In this document: in pieces, positions 21,880-33,465 of the stretch
Layout: the number at the start of each line of letters is the position of its first letter
How positions within the stretch are numbered: the stretch's first letter is position 1
Source of the DNA: Paguma larvata
Taxonomy: Eukaryota > Chordata > Mammalia > Carnivora > Viverridae
NCBI GenBank assembly: GCA_030068075.1
Contig: CM057841.1
Span: forward strand, 43,255,030-43,319,029
Direction: 5' to 3'
DNA: 64,000 nucleotides
The notes under the pieces: model-generated
Databases searched by the model: none
Told to the model about the DNA's origin: nothing
What the model saw: only the letters and a program-made list of their open reading frames with translations
Made by a program: the position numbers and the translations under genes

Positions 21880-24300
21880 TCACATTATAAAACACATATA
21901 ATAATACTTTATATTGCTCACCGATACACAAACCTGTAGTGGAAAATAAAAACATGTATTAGGATGAAAATGCTGGATTTGTAAAACACTAAAGAAGGAG
22001 AGAGGGAAGAGCATGAGATAGGAGAGGAACAAAGTGGGAACAGTAATTGTATTTATAATGCTTAATTGGAGGAGAAAGAGCAACAGCAGGAAATCAGGTA
22101 TAGTGCTAATATTTCACAAAGCTGGGATTAAGTCCATAGATGTTCATTATATTTTTCTCTATCCTTATCTGTATATTTAAAATATTTCACAATAAATACC
22201 ATTTATAATAGCAACAAAAACATATATGCTATAAATATAGCAAAAATGTACAAAAGATTATGAAAAAATTGTAAGACTTTATTAAAAGGCAGTAAGAAAG
22301 ATATAAATAGATGGAGAGATACTAATATATGTTTATGGATAGAAAGATTCTGTATTTTAAAGAGAGCAGTTCTCCCCCTCAAATTAATCTATAAGTTAAA
22401 AAATTTTAATAAACTTTTTCCTGAATTTGACAAGTGATCATAAAATAAATATGATAAAACAAAAAGCAAAGAATGGCCAATATACTCAAGAAGAAGAACA
22501 AGTTGGGGAATTAATTTACTAAAAATCTTCCAATACCAACATTTAACACAGCCAAGATAAAGACACAATGGCAATAGCACAGGGATCAATGAAAAAAAGG
22601 CAACAGAAACAGACCCATTTATTATGAAAACTTCATTTATAACACACCAGCTGGCACTGATGATAAATAGGAAAGGTTAGACTAACCAATCCCATGATGG
22701 GACAGTTGGGGTTCAATATGGAGAAAGATGAAACTGATTCCTTATTTCTCACTATATAGTGAATCACTTCCAGGTGGAGTACAGTCCTAAATGTGAGAGA
22801 CAAACTACAAAAGCTTTAGAAGACGATTTGCAACAAAAATTTTATATACTATTAAAGCAGGGAAGGATTTCTTCAACGAAAGACCAAAAGCACTATTAAA
22901 AAAAAATTTATAATGGAATCACATTAAAATTAAGAACATTTGTAAAACAAAGCACTGTAAAAACAATTTAAAGATAAGCCATGACCTAAGAAAAGATGTT
23001 TGCAATACGTGTAAATTTAATAATAAAGGATTTATATCGAGAATATATAATTTCCCAAATCAACATAAATTGGCAAAGATACAGAAAAGTCAGCAAAAGA
23101 GAAGAGCTCTTCAGAGAAAACACAAATGGCAGATAAACATATGACAATATTATTATGAGGTAACTGCAAATTAAAACCAAAAGATACCATTTCAGACTTG
23201 TTAAGACCCATTAAATACTGACAATATTAAAAAATCCCAACAAATTTAAGTTTTGCCAGAATGTGAAACAAAAGAAATTCATGCATACTGTTAGTGAAAG
23301 CAAAAGCCAGTATAGGCACTTTGGAAAATAAGTTTGGTGTTTCTAATAAAGCTGAACATGCACTTACTATTCTCTGACTCAGTAATTCCACTCCTAGATG
23401 AACACAGCCTAGAAAATACAGCCTAAATGTATGTGTTTATCAGATACATATACAAAAACTTTTTTAGTGGCATTGTTTGTGAACAGCATAATCCATAAAA
23501 GAGCCTCATTTTCCACCAATAGTGAAATGGATAAATGTTCTATAGCAGTGGAAATGAAAAGGAAACTGTAGCTACGTTTATCATGAGTGAAATTTACAAA
23601 CATAATTGTATACTTAAAGAAGCATGGAATACATACAAGATGCTTCCATGCATTATCAAGTTCAAAATCAAGCAAAACTGAAGACTATATCCATACAAAC
23701 TTGGAAAACTTCTAAAGGAAAGCAATAGACTCAATGCAACAAAATTCAGGCTGGTAGTTAACTCTGAGGAAAGCAAGTGTGATGCTATTGGGGACTGACA
23801 CATAGGTGCTTTTAAAATACTGGTATGTCCTTTTTCTTTTTCTTTTTTTTAATGGTTATTTATTTTTGAGGGGTAAGGGTGAGAGGAAGAGAGAGAGGGA
23901 AAGAGAGGATTCAAAGTAGGCTCTGCTGAGAGCAGAGAGCCCCATGTGGGGCTCGAACCCATGAACCATGAGATTATGACCAGAGCTGAAGTCGGATGCT
24001 TAACCAACTGAGACACCCAGGTGCCCCTGGTAAGTCCTATTTCCTAAAATGGGTAGTATGTGCATGCATATGGATGTGTGTTCTATTGCTCTTATAGCCA
24101 CATACCAGAAAATGCGTTATCTACCAAAAAAAAGTACAGTAAGATTGACAGATTTCTCATTAACAAAATATTACTAAAATGTGGAGCAAAAAGTAAATGC
24201 AAACTTAAATTTCATCATATAAGAGGTGAAAAGAAGATATCTTCACACATATAGAAATGAAACTTTTACTATCCACAGCCTTTGTTGGAAGCAATACTAA
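21880..24300 (+). mobile_element. Old L1M LINE remnants, two segments
   Basis: A first 3' end closes near 22195 ('TATTTAAAATATTTCACAAT'). A second copy starts near 22198 inside ORF2 ('TAATAGCAACAAAAACATAT'). It continues through 'TTCTCCCCCTCAAATTAATC', 'AATGGATAAATGTTCTATAG' and 'GGCTGGTAGTTAACTCTGAG' to its 3' UTR. It is heavily diverged, with many stops. A SINE at 23832-24026 interrupts the second copy. Confidence 0.65.
23832..24026 (-). mobile_element. SINEC_Fc-like SINE
   Basis: Minus-oriented: 'CATGAGATTATGACCAGAGC', then the head 'ACACCCAGGTGCCCC'. The flanks CTGGTATGTCCT (23820-23831) and CTGGTAAGTCCT (24027-24038) are a 12-bp duplication with one mismatch. Confidence 0.93.
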
Positions 24301-24823
24301 GATGTACTCTAATAAGAAGAAAATCAAACCCAAGAGGAAGCAGTGAACAAAGCCAAAATGAGCAAGGAAATTAACATGGTATATTAGTGATTATGGATAA
24401 ATACTGATTGTAAAATCAGAATAAGAATTTGTGTGTTTAAAAACTTGTGATGAGACAGTACAATATACAGAGTATAAACTCAGATCCAAGACTAAGTCTG
24501 AGTATGAACCAAAGTCCTCCCTGTATCTAAAGTATAACTTGACTAAAAAACACCTATGGCAGCAAAGAAATGTGATTTATATTGTCTGTCTTTGTTGATC
24601 AATTGTCATCTTAAAAAGATGAACAAGAGGAGAGCAAAACAAGGGCTGAAGAGAGAACTGAGATTTCTAGACCAGTTTAACTTCTGTTAAAAATCTTAAG
24701 CAAAAGATATTCAGAAAAATAATCTTCATATCGCTAAGGAAAATTTTTCATGGATGGCTAGTTTAGATATTCAACCAGAAAGTAAATATGTAATGTCTTT
24801 GCAAAACTATTTATATTTCTAAA
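24301..24823. other. Unassigned stretch
   Basis: Possibly more decayed L1M sequence. No clear family or gene. Confidence 0.4.
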
Positions 24824-24839
24824 AATCTTCTTCTGATAG

Positions 24840-25034
24840 TGGGGCACCTGGGTGGCTCAGCTAGTTGAGCATCCAACTCTAGGTTTGGTCTCGGGTCATG
24901 ATCCCAGGGTCATCGGATCCAGTCCCATGTCAGGCTCTGACTTGAGCAGGAAGCCAGCTTGAGATTCTCTCTCTCCCTCTGCCCCTACCCCCTGCTTGCA
25001 CTCTAAAAAAAAAATAAAATAAAAAAATATTAAT
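24840..25034 (+). mobile_element. SINEC SINE, 'catgatcccaggg' subtype, complete
   Basis: The head 'GGGGCACCTGGGTGGCTCAG' is followed by 'GGTCATGATCCCAGGGTCAT' and an A-rich tail. A perfect 16-bp target-site duplication AATCTTCTTCTGATAG is at 24824-24839 and 25035-25050, one of the clearest insertions in the window. Confidence 0.97.
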
Positions 25035-25050
25035 AATCTTCTTCTGATAG

Positions 25051-25671
25051 AATTGCTACAAGATAGAAGATAGACTAAAGAATAAAACTTGTTTTGGAGA
25101 CAGGTGTCCCATTAGGTCAGGAAGAGAATTAAAATCATGGGTTGGTGAAGCTGACAAATTTCTTTTAATTGCTTATGATAACAGAAGCCTTAGAGCAGGA
25201 TTAAGTCTTGCTGATTTCTTTGGGTCAGGGTTGAAAACTATGCAATTCTATTATATTTTTAGGCCTTTAAGTATTCAAGTGGTTCCTGTATGTGCAGGTC
25301 TTTCACAATTTACAGTGAATTGTTCTTATCTAAAATCACCTCCTTCCCATCATTTTATAAGCCCTCCAACCCCTTTAGATTCCTAAAGGATGGCCACCAA
25401 GTTCAATCTTGCACTGTCTAGATAAGGAGTTCAATTTCAAACACAATGAGTCTTTCTTTGGGTTCCACCCAAAGATTTCACCAAAGGCTTTCACTTGGCA
25501 AGCAATACCTTACTTCTTTCTCACTAGGATCTCTCCTTTTTATGCATCATTTCTATTTTGTTGTTAATAACTATTATTTCTAAGGCTTTGGTTATTTTGC
25601 TCCATTTGCACTCTAAGTATTTTTCTTTCGTTATTTTGGGAAGGATTACTTAAGACCAAGTATTTTCATTA
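25051..25671. other. Unassigned stretch
   Basis: No recognisable repeat or coding exon. Confidence 0.45.
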
Positions 25672-25735
25672 TGCATTCCTTCAACAAATAAATACTGGGA
25701 AATTACCCTATACCAGGCTTTGTCCTGATCAAATT
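25672..25735 (-). mobile_element. L2/MIR 3'-end fragment
   Basis: 'CATTCCTTCAACAAATAAAT' followed by 'CTATACCAGGCTTTGTCCTG' is the reverse-complemented shared 3' end of L2 and MIR. Confidence 0.5.
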
Positions 25736-25744
25736 AAATGTTTC

Positions 25745-26020
25745 TGCTCAAACCCCTCTTATAGTTTCCCATCTCATTCTGAGAAAAGCTCACATTTTTA
25801 GTTGATCTACAAGCTCACCTTCCCTCCATCCTCTATAGTATCTCTGGCCTTCTGTCTGTTACTCTCACTCACTCCATTCCATATACTGGCCTCATTCTGG
25901 CTGTTCTTTACAAGACAGCCATGTTCCCACCTTAGAAACCTGGTGTGTACTGTTATGTCTGCCTGCATCATTCCTTCCCCAAGTATCTGGATGATTCCCT
26001 CCTTCACTTCTCTCTTGACT
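25745..26020 (+). mobile_element. L2 LINE fragment
   Basis: 'CAAACCCCTCTTATAGTTTC', 'CTACAAGCTCACCTTCCCTC' and 'CCTCATTCTGGCTGTTCTTT' follow the L2 3' region in order ('AAAACCCTCCAATGGCTTCC' onward). The 84-codon frame across it is a chance opening. Confidence 0.65.
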
Positions 26021-26104
26021 AAGAATACACCAAGGACTTCTTTGGCTTTGCATTAGTTACATTCTCAGCCTCAATCTTTCACTTCTCTCCAACAGTATTA
26101 CATA

Positions 26105-26482
26105 TCCACACTCTGACCTCATAGTGGCCAGGATGTACTTCCCTGTCCCTAGATATTAGGCCTGACCAGGTGATTTACCTAGGTCACTGGGAACTTAAGA
26201 GACATGGTTCAAGCAGACTTAAAATGGTTTGCACTTCTAGGCCTGGTCTCTTGTACTCATGCTTTTTGCCATAGAATATAACATCATCTGGTATTCCACT
26301 GATGCCAGAAAAATTGGAGACACATGAAACACACCTGAAACTGAGCCATAAAGTGCAACCAAGTCTAGCCAGGATTATCTGAACATTGGAAAACCCACAG
26401 ATAATGTCTGGTGTTGTGACTCATTAATTTTTAGGTGGTTTCTTACACACATTACTGTGAACATAGCAAATAGAAACTGAAA
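26105..26482 (+). mobile_element. MLT1-like ERVL-MaLR LTR fragment
   Basis: 'GGCCTGACCAGGTGATTTAC' comes first, then 'GCCATAGAATATAACATCAT', 'TAATTTTTAGGTGGTTTCTT' and 'CTGTGAACATAGCAAATAGA'. This resembles the body and the 'TTGGGGTGGTTTGTTAC...AGCAATAGATAACTG' end of an old MaLR LTR. Confidence 0.5.
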
Positions 26483-26639
26483 ACTTCAACATCCAGGTAA
26501 TCATCTCCTTTTCTTATTTTTCTTCATAGGACTTTAAGTACTATATATTTTACTTCATTATGTTTTAGCTATCCTCCTACATATACACATATGTACACAC
26601 ACATAAACGCACAAAAAAATTTCCAAGAAGGCAGTAATT

Positions 26640-26738
26640 TTTGTCCATTTTGTTTATTGTTATTATCTGAGCACAACAAAATAGGATCTGGCACAATACA
26701 GGTGCTCAACAAACATTTGTTACATGAATAAGTAAGTA
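26640..26738 (+). mobile_element. L2 LINE, 3' end
   Basis: 'TTGTTTATTGTTATTATCTG', 'ATCTGGCACAATACAGGTGC' and 'TCAACAAACATTTGTTACAT' match the L2 terminus. It meets an oppositely oriented L2 at about 26739. Confidence 0.7.
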
Positions 26739-27480
26739 AGACAAAGTCCCTGAACTCAGGAGCTTTCATTTTAGTGGGGAAAAAAACAGAGAATTAGCAA
26801 GTATACAAACTGTAATATTTAGATAGTATGAGTGTCATGAGGAAAATAGGGGAATGGAATAGAAAATGTTGGAATTTAAGTAGGAAGGGCTGAATAGATG
26901 ATAAAAAAGTTGCCATGATGTTTATCATGTAAGCTGAGTGCTGACTAAAGAGTCCTGCATGCATCTAAGACAAAGCCTATTCTAGGCAAAGGGAGTTGAA
27001 AATGCAAAGACACTGAGGCAGGAGCAAGATTTCCATCCAACAGACTTCAACAGAAAGAAAGTTTAGAGTGACAGGAGATAAAGAAGAAGTAGACCAACAA
27101 CTGATCACCGAAGGCTTCAATGGCCTCTGGATAGTCTTTGGATTTCATTCTAATTATAGCTGGAGGCCTTTGGAGAGGTTTATGCAGGGAAATAATTTAT
27201 TTTTAAGGTCTTTAGTTTATTATATGAATTTTAAGGGGCAAGAAGGGAAGTAGGGAAATGAGTTTGGTGATCAGGCCCAGGATAGAAGTAGTGGCAGAAC
27301 AGTAAGGTATTTGGGATATCTTTTGAGGACAAAGCCAGCAATATTTACTGATTGAATAGATGTGATGTATAAGAGAAAGAGAGGCATCTGGAGGGTCAGG
27401 AGAGAGGAATCAAGGATAACCCTTTGTTTCTGGTTTGAACAATTTTACCAAATAGTAGTTTTGTTAATTGAGATGAAGAT
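26739..27480 (-). mobile_element. L2 LINE, 3' region
   Basis: Reverse-complemented L2 over about 740 bp: 'ACAAAGTCCCTGAACTCAGG', 'AAAGACACTGAGGCAGGAGC', 'GATAGTCTTTGGATTTCATT', 'GAGAGGAATCAAGGATAACC' and 'TTTCTGGTTTGAACAATTTT'. The order is intact and the first ~80 bp (the 3' terminus) are missing. It is the best-preserved L2 in the window. Confidence 0.8.
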
Positions 27481-27514
27481 GAGCAGTTATGGGGGAAAAG
27501 ACATTACGAGCTCC

Positions 27515-27580
27515 ATTTTGTACATTTATTGATCAACTTCTCTGTACAAGGCACTGCTATACAGGTGACTCAGATATCTG
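27515..27580 (-). mobile_element. L2/MIR 3'-end fragment
   Basis: 'TTTATTGATCAACTTCTCTG' followed by 'TACAAGGCACTGCTATACAG' matches the reverse-complemented shared L2/MIR end. Confidence 0.4.
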
Positions 27581-27806
27581 TTCAAATGCTAAAAAGAATC
27601 AAAAGTTTCACTGCTATCTGGATACCACTGGACTCCACACAGACAAAAAATAAGTAAGTCCATGGCAGTTGTTATTAGTCTCCCTTCCTTTGAATTAAAA
27701 GAATCCTGGCTTATTTGATTGGTTTAGTACAATGGGGGGAGCTATGTGAATAGTTAAAGATCTTTATCTCATACACCACTTGTGTTTTTTAAAATGTGGG
27801 GGAGAG

Positions 27807-27992
27807 GTGCCTGGATGGCTCAGTTGGTCAAGCGTCGGACTCTTGGTTTCAGCTCAGGTCATTATCTCACAGTTCATGGGATTGAGCCCTACATCAGGCT
27901 CTGTACTGACAATGTGGTGCCTGCTTGGGAGTCTCTCCTTCTCTCTCAAAAATAAAAAATAAACATTAAAAAAAGTAAAAATAAATTAAAAA
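27807..27992 (+). mobile_element. SINEC_Fc-like SINE
   Basis: The head 'GTGCCTGGATGGCTCAGTTG' and the body 'CTCACAGTTCATGGGATTGA' are followed by a shortened CT region and A-rich tail. The 9-bp duplication GGGGGAGAG is at 27798-27806 and 27993-28001. Confidence 0.92.
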
Positions 27993-28320
27993 GGGGGAGA
28001 GAATACATATGTGAATCAGCTTGAATATACATTTTTAAACTTTTTAGAAGGAGTAAAAAGAGACATTTAATATCAGTGGTTTCCTATTTTGTGGTAGAGG
28101 CGTAAGAAGCCATTAAAATGAAAGAATGGAAATGTGACAGGAATGTGCAATTTTCACAGATTTACAGTTTTACACTTTGATGTTTTAACTCTGACAATGT
28201 ACTGGATATTAAAAAAAAAAAAGGAAAATATAATTGTTAAAAAAAATTCTCACTTTTCCAGATTCCCTCACAGCTTAGGAGTGATCAGGGGACAGTCCCA
28301 GCCATTAAGATTTGTTAAGT

Positions 28321-28527
28321 ACCGGGGCGCCTGGGTGGTTCAGTTGGTTAAGTGTCCAACTTTGGCTCAGGTCATGATCTCACGGTTTGTGAGTTCAAGC
28401 CTCACGTTGGGCTCTGTGCTGACAGTTCAGAGCCTGGAGCCTTTGGATTCTGGGTCTCCATCTCTCTCTGCCCCTCCCCCATTTGTGCTCTGTCTCTGTC
28501 TCTCAAAAATAAATGTAAAAAAAAAAA
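28321..28527 (+). mobile_element. SINEC_Fc-like SINE, complete
   Basis: The head 'GGGGCGCCTGGGTGGTTCAG' leads into 'CTCACGGTTTGTGAGTTCAA' and 'CTCTGTCTCTGTCTCTCAAA' with a poly(A) tail. A perfect 13-bp duplication AGATTTGTTAAGT is at 28308-28320 and 28528-28540. The 134-codon frame at 28134-28538 is an accidental fusion of flank and SINE. Confidence 0.97.
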
Positions 28528-28651
28528 AGATTTGTTAAGTCCCTGAAAAGGCATCTCTTCTCTGATAAACACAAGTCTAGCAAAATGAATTCTGTCCTTA
28601 GCTATCATTCCCTTCTTACCTGGAATGTAGATATAATGCCTACATTTTGAC

Positions 28652-28688
28652 TTAAAAAAGAAAAAAGAAAAAAAAGAAAAAAAAAAAG
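28652..28688 (+). repeat. A-rich simple repeat
   Basis: (A)n with scattered G; low complexity. Confidence 0.8.
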
Positions 28689-28951
28689 TTGGACACTGAA
28701 GATGGAAGACTAGGAAGTTGCCAGAAAGAACCTAGGTCCTTGATGACTTTCTCAAGTAGGTGAACAGGTCTGAACTGTCTACTTCTGGGCTACCCATTTT
28801 ATGAGAAAATATTAGCTTAATCTACTGTGGTTTAGATAAAATTTTTTTTGTTTGTTTTTAGATAAAGTTATAATTGAAAGAGTCTTGGAATCTACTTAAA
28901 GTCTGTCCTATAATGCAAAGGACGCAAACAGGAGGTCACAATGAAAGTAAA

Positions 28952-28959
28952 TGACGTCA
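28952..28959. promoter_or_regulatory. Consensus CRE palindrome TGACGTCA
   Basis: The full 8-bp cAMP-response-element palindrome occurs in 'AGTAAATGACGTCATAAGG'. CREB/ATF proteins bind this site. With no promoter or gene nearby, function is unproven. The intact CpG in CpG-depleted DNA is mildly suggestive of either youth or constraint. Confidence 0.35.
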
Positions 28960-31573
28960 TAAGGAACAAAATGTCATTAAGGCACTTCTAAGTTAACTTC
29001 TCAGAATAGTATTAACAAGTAATCATAATTTCCAAGTATCATAATTATCCATTTTGATATATGTTTAGATTGCTGGGTTCCTCATATAAGTAATGTGAAA
29101 ATATCCCTCACTGATTTCTTATCTTATATACATCACGGAAGAGACTGTGAAAAGCACAGAGGTGAAGACCTAAAGAGAATTCTAGTTCTTGGTCATGTCT
29201 ACCCATAACTTTTAGGTATAGTTCAGCAATTCATATAAAATTATTTTATTAACCTGGCAATTTTCAAGTATGCATTACATGATAGACTTAAAAATTAGAA
29301 ACCCTCAAGTTCTACTATTTTAACTAAAAAGGAATATTTTAAGAACAGATAATACTATATTTTAAGAAAAAGATATTTAAAGAGTTAAGCTCTCAACATG
29401 AATTATTCCTGTGTTCATGTTTCATTTATTGCTTTTAATTTCTTTCCTAGGATACTATCTTCCTAAAGTACTTATAAGAAAACATTTATATTAGAGACAT
29501 CCTTTCAACCATACTCTGCCTTGCAATGGAGTATGTCATTCAGTGTAACATATATTTAGGCCCTTCTACATATAACACTACAGATAAGAAAAGAAACATT
29601 TTTGAGAAACGGAGCTGGTGTGAAGTCAAATATTGCAGTGAAAATGGCAGCACATTTCCTTCTAATTAAAAATAGAAATAAATTTTATTTCAAAGATACT
29701 TAGTAATTTTCTAAATTAGACTATCGCCAGGCCAGGATATTGTTAAAACTTCAAAAAACTGAACCGATATAGAAATATTTTTTCAAATATTTGGATAAGA
29801 AAGAAAAGTAGGATTCCTGCTCTGCTCTAAAGTATACTTACTTATAATAGGTTGATCTTAACTATTAAAACTTGTCTGTGGAATTAATTTCCATGAAACT
29901 GACCAGATAATGGCAAAAATTTTTGAATAAGCAAAAACTCTTATTTATCCAGGAGCACTGATTATTTCTCTGCTGCAAGTAGCCATGTCGAATGGTTACC
30001 AACTAACTGATAATTCTGGAAAAGATTTTTATATAGTTTAAAATTAGATCTTCTAGGAAGTTAATAAAAATAGATAGTCCAATCAAGGCAGGACTACAAT
30101 CCAGGAAATCATTTAATAAAAATTTAGTGGTATAAAAAATATAGGCAACCCAAAATTTTATCTCTTACAGGTAAAGAAAGACTAAATTCAACATAAAACA
30201 CTTTAAAATCTTGATAAAAAAATCCCAGAAAATAGTAAAAGTTTATTAACTAAGGAATGAGTGTTCTTTGAACAGTCTATCAGGGAAGAGTTTTACTTTG
30301 CTGTTTGTTTTTTTTCCTAAACTTTGTGGTTACAAAGCTTTTCCTGGGCTAATTCAGTCACATACATGATCATCAGCATTTGGGAAGAGCAGGACAAATG
30401 CTAAGTAAGACTATTCAAGTGCCATTTTGATGAAGGCATTTTTAAGAAAACTGAGGTATGAGCTTTCATTAAGTGAAGGGAATAGCTACTGGGAAAAAAA
30501 ATGCATGCCATAACCGTCACATCTATGCTGGTTGAAAAATCCTGAAAACAATTTCATAAATTGCAATGCAATACACACCATATTCCTCAGAAGTTCCGTA
30601 TGATATACATTTGTCATACATTTCATTCTTCTAAATGTATAGATTCTCAAATTTGGCAGTCAGAAGAAATGATGAAGAAAAAAACCAATACCAAAGAAAC
30701 CTAACACCCTGCTCCTCTGTTTCCACAGAAGTTCCAATCCATAACCTCTGAAGCAGAAGTCCATTTTTACTATCAGACTCAACTTCTAAAACCAAAGAAT
30801 GGTCAATATCTTTAAATCTGTAGATGTAGGAAGCAATTGGAAAAGGAACTTTAAGTCCCAATTTCAGTCACCTCTATGAGAATATATATAGAGATGTCAC
30901 AAATTCCAAATTAGTACTGTTTCACTACCTCTTGTGCTTAAGTCATTCCACAAAAAGGTGCATTAACTCTTTCAAGCCACTTGGGAACTCTTTGATGTAC
31001 AGCTACTGAAAGGCACTAAGTATGCCCCTAAGTGCATGCCTTAACTATATCAAATCACTCAAGCACTAGGGAGGAAACACTCCATTGTTGTTTAACATTA
31101 TCTACTAGATTTTGCTGCTTTTTAAACTGGGTCTCTGCAGTTATAGAAGTTGATACTCAAATGGAAATATATATCAAAGGAGTTACTAAGTCCAGGAAAA
31201 TAATAAAATTATCAGGCAACCATGAAGCTCAAAAATGTATTATTTTGATAATGAAATCTTAGATATTTGCATGTGAAATGAAACCAAGGGTTTAAAGTAG
31301 TATGACACTGACTGAAGAGGAGATCTATCTTTACCTATATCAATATCTATATCTGACACAGAATATAACATAGAAGAAATGAAATAAGTAAATATTTCAT
31401 AAAGCACTGAATATATGTATAAATGTGATTAGAAGACACAGACTGTGATATCCATCTTAAAATTTCAGTGCTTTGGTGGCTAAAACAGTAAGAGAAAAAC
31501 AACATTGTTTTGCTTTTAGAAACCTGTTTCTAATCAACTGAGCTACTCCTATGGGGTCAAATAAAAATGATTA

Positions 31574-31608
31574 GCTTATTAAAAGCATAGCTTTGCTATT
31601 TAATAAGC
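31574..31608. other. 35-nt imperfect inverted repeat
   Basis: GCTTATTAAA at 31574-31583 pairs with TTTAATAAGC at 31599-31608. The pairing extends inward by AGCA/TGCT with a one-base bulge, leaving a short loop. It can form a cruciform or RNA hairpin. Confidence 0.6.
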
Positions 31609-33422
31609 AAAAATGATTGAAAATTCTGCTCCAGATCCTGATAATTTTAGTGTTTCTAGTTAAGCTTGCAAAATTGCATTCATTATTAGTGTCTAGATTC
31701 ATTAACAATTCAATTTATAGATATTAATGCTTATAATGCATGCTCCACTTGCCAAAACTTGAAGAGAAATTGTTTCAATTAGCTTTCATGGATCATGAAT
31801 CCTACCGGCTGGGTATTTTTAGACAAAAGATACAAACACATCCCCAAGCAATGCTAATGCACAGCTGGGACTCGTGTGTAAGGTCACTTGAGCTAACAGT
31901 TTAAAAGGAAAAACAGTAAATGAGTTTTACCCATATAAGCAAGATAGGAACGGTCTCCTGTTTCCAACTAAGTATTTGAAAGGCAAATACACACCTTAAG
32001 GAAAATGGCAACAGAATTATTTGCTTATGCAATTTCTATAAGATAAAACCACTAAATAGAAATTGGCAATCTAAACTCAGCAAGCAGTATTCAGTATATA
32101 AGACAATCTGAGAAGTCTCAGTGAGAGATCTTAAATCGTCCCTTTGTAGAAAAGAAAGGGGATTTCTTAGAAGTCTTAAGCTTAACAGAAATGCAAATTT
32201 TATCACTTGCATAAAGGTCATGCTCTTAGTGGTAGAAGAATAAAAATATAGACTGATGTCCCATATGATCCAGTTGACCATCCAGATTTACAGATAATTA
32301 TTAATTCTCCATTTCATTTTCCACTGCATATGACCAGCTCAAAGTTGCTCTTTATGTTAGTCGCAAAGGGTATTCTTGGGTAGAAGAGATATTCTTTGGA
32401 GGATACCCACCTCTTCTAGGTACATTTTTCTCACACACATCTTCATGCAAATTGAGGACACTAACCCTCACTTTTCACTTACTGTAGTATTTTTATAGTA
32501 TAGTAAAGCATAGCATAGCAATGCATTTTATTCCCCATTGTTCATAGGCTGGAATTTAGTGAAGTATCAAGAAAATTAGGTGATTTTTAACTTAAACTAA
32601 GAGATCATTTGTCTTCAGTATGATGCTAGCCAATGTCACATACTGACAAACAGACTGAATAATAATTCTTAGTTGCCTACATTCCAACTCCTTCAAGGAA
32701 CCTAAGATAGACTCTTAGAAAACTTTAAAGTTAGTAGTATGAAATCAGAATAAGGTTTGAGAAGACTATGAGATTCTGGAAAAATATTAATGTTATAAAC
32801 ACACAGTTGGGAAAGAGAGAGCATGAAGAGCATATATTCTTCTAAAACTAAACTGAAGTTTGGATTAAATCTTAGATATTGGTCAGAGTAACAACAAATA
32901 ACATGCCTACAAAAAATCATTTCATTACTGCTTTTTAGCCTTAATAGTGGTAGAATATCTCTCTTGATAATCGGAATCTATTATAAATCATAACTGCCAC
33001 AAAAGGTATTTAACAAAACTCTAAAGTATCAAGATTAAATCTTGATTTCTGAAAAAAAATATGTAAATATGAACAAAAGGAAATCTGATTGCCTATAGAA
33101 GGTAATAAAAATTGACATACGAGAATGAATTAAAAGATGATAGGAGCAAAGTGGAAAAAAAAAGTTGAGAGAGAAAAGTGAAAAATTCAGTTTTTGATGT
33201 AATAATTTGAATAAAGAATGAAAGAAAAAGGGCCAGGCTAAAAGCTATATGTGCACGGGACTAAACATAAAAATTAATGATGTAACCTGTTTTTTTACGA
33301 GCATGACTGCAGAAAAATATGTAAAGTGCATTTCTCACGTTCCCAAATTCATGATGACCAAATGACTCTGGAAAAACTACATTTTTAAATCCAAATAGGT
33401 TATTTAATAAAAGAAATCACCC

Positions 33423-33425
<3 letters not shown>

Positions 33426-33463
<38 letters not shown>
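33426..33463 (+). repeat. (AC)19 microsatellite
   Basis: Uninterrupted dinucleotide run of 38 bp, probably length-polymorphic. Confidence 0.98.

Positions 33464-33465
<2 letters not shown>

Larger units (their letters stand above)
28690..33425. other. Long repeat-poor block, candidate single-copy DNA
   Basis: I recognise no interspersed repeat over about 4.7 kb, which is striking beside the dense repeats on both sides. No exon is supported: open frames stay below 82 codons and show no recognisable similarity. Noted signals are a consensus CRE (28952-28959), a 35-nt hairpin (31574-31608) and an AT-rich region with many TAAT/ATTA cores (31560-31860). Confidence 0.5.

Noticed and set aside
28134..28538. 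134-codon plus-strand frame
   Set aside because: An accidental join of unique flank and a recent SINE. The stretch 'VVQLVKCPTLAQVMISRF' is the standard SINE translation and also occurs in the frames at 3672 and 4110.
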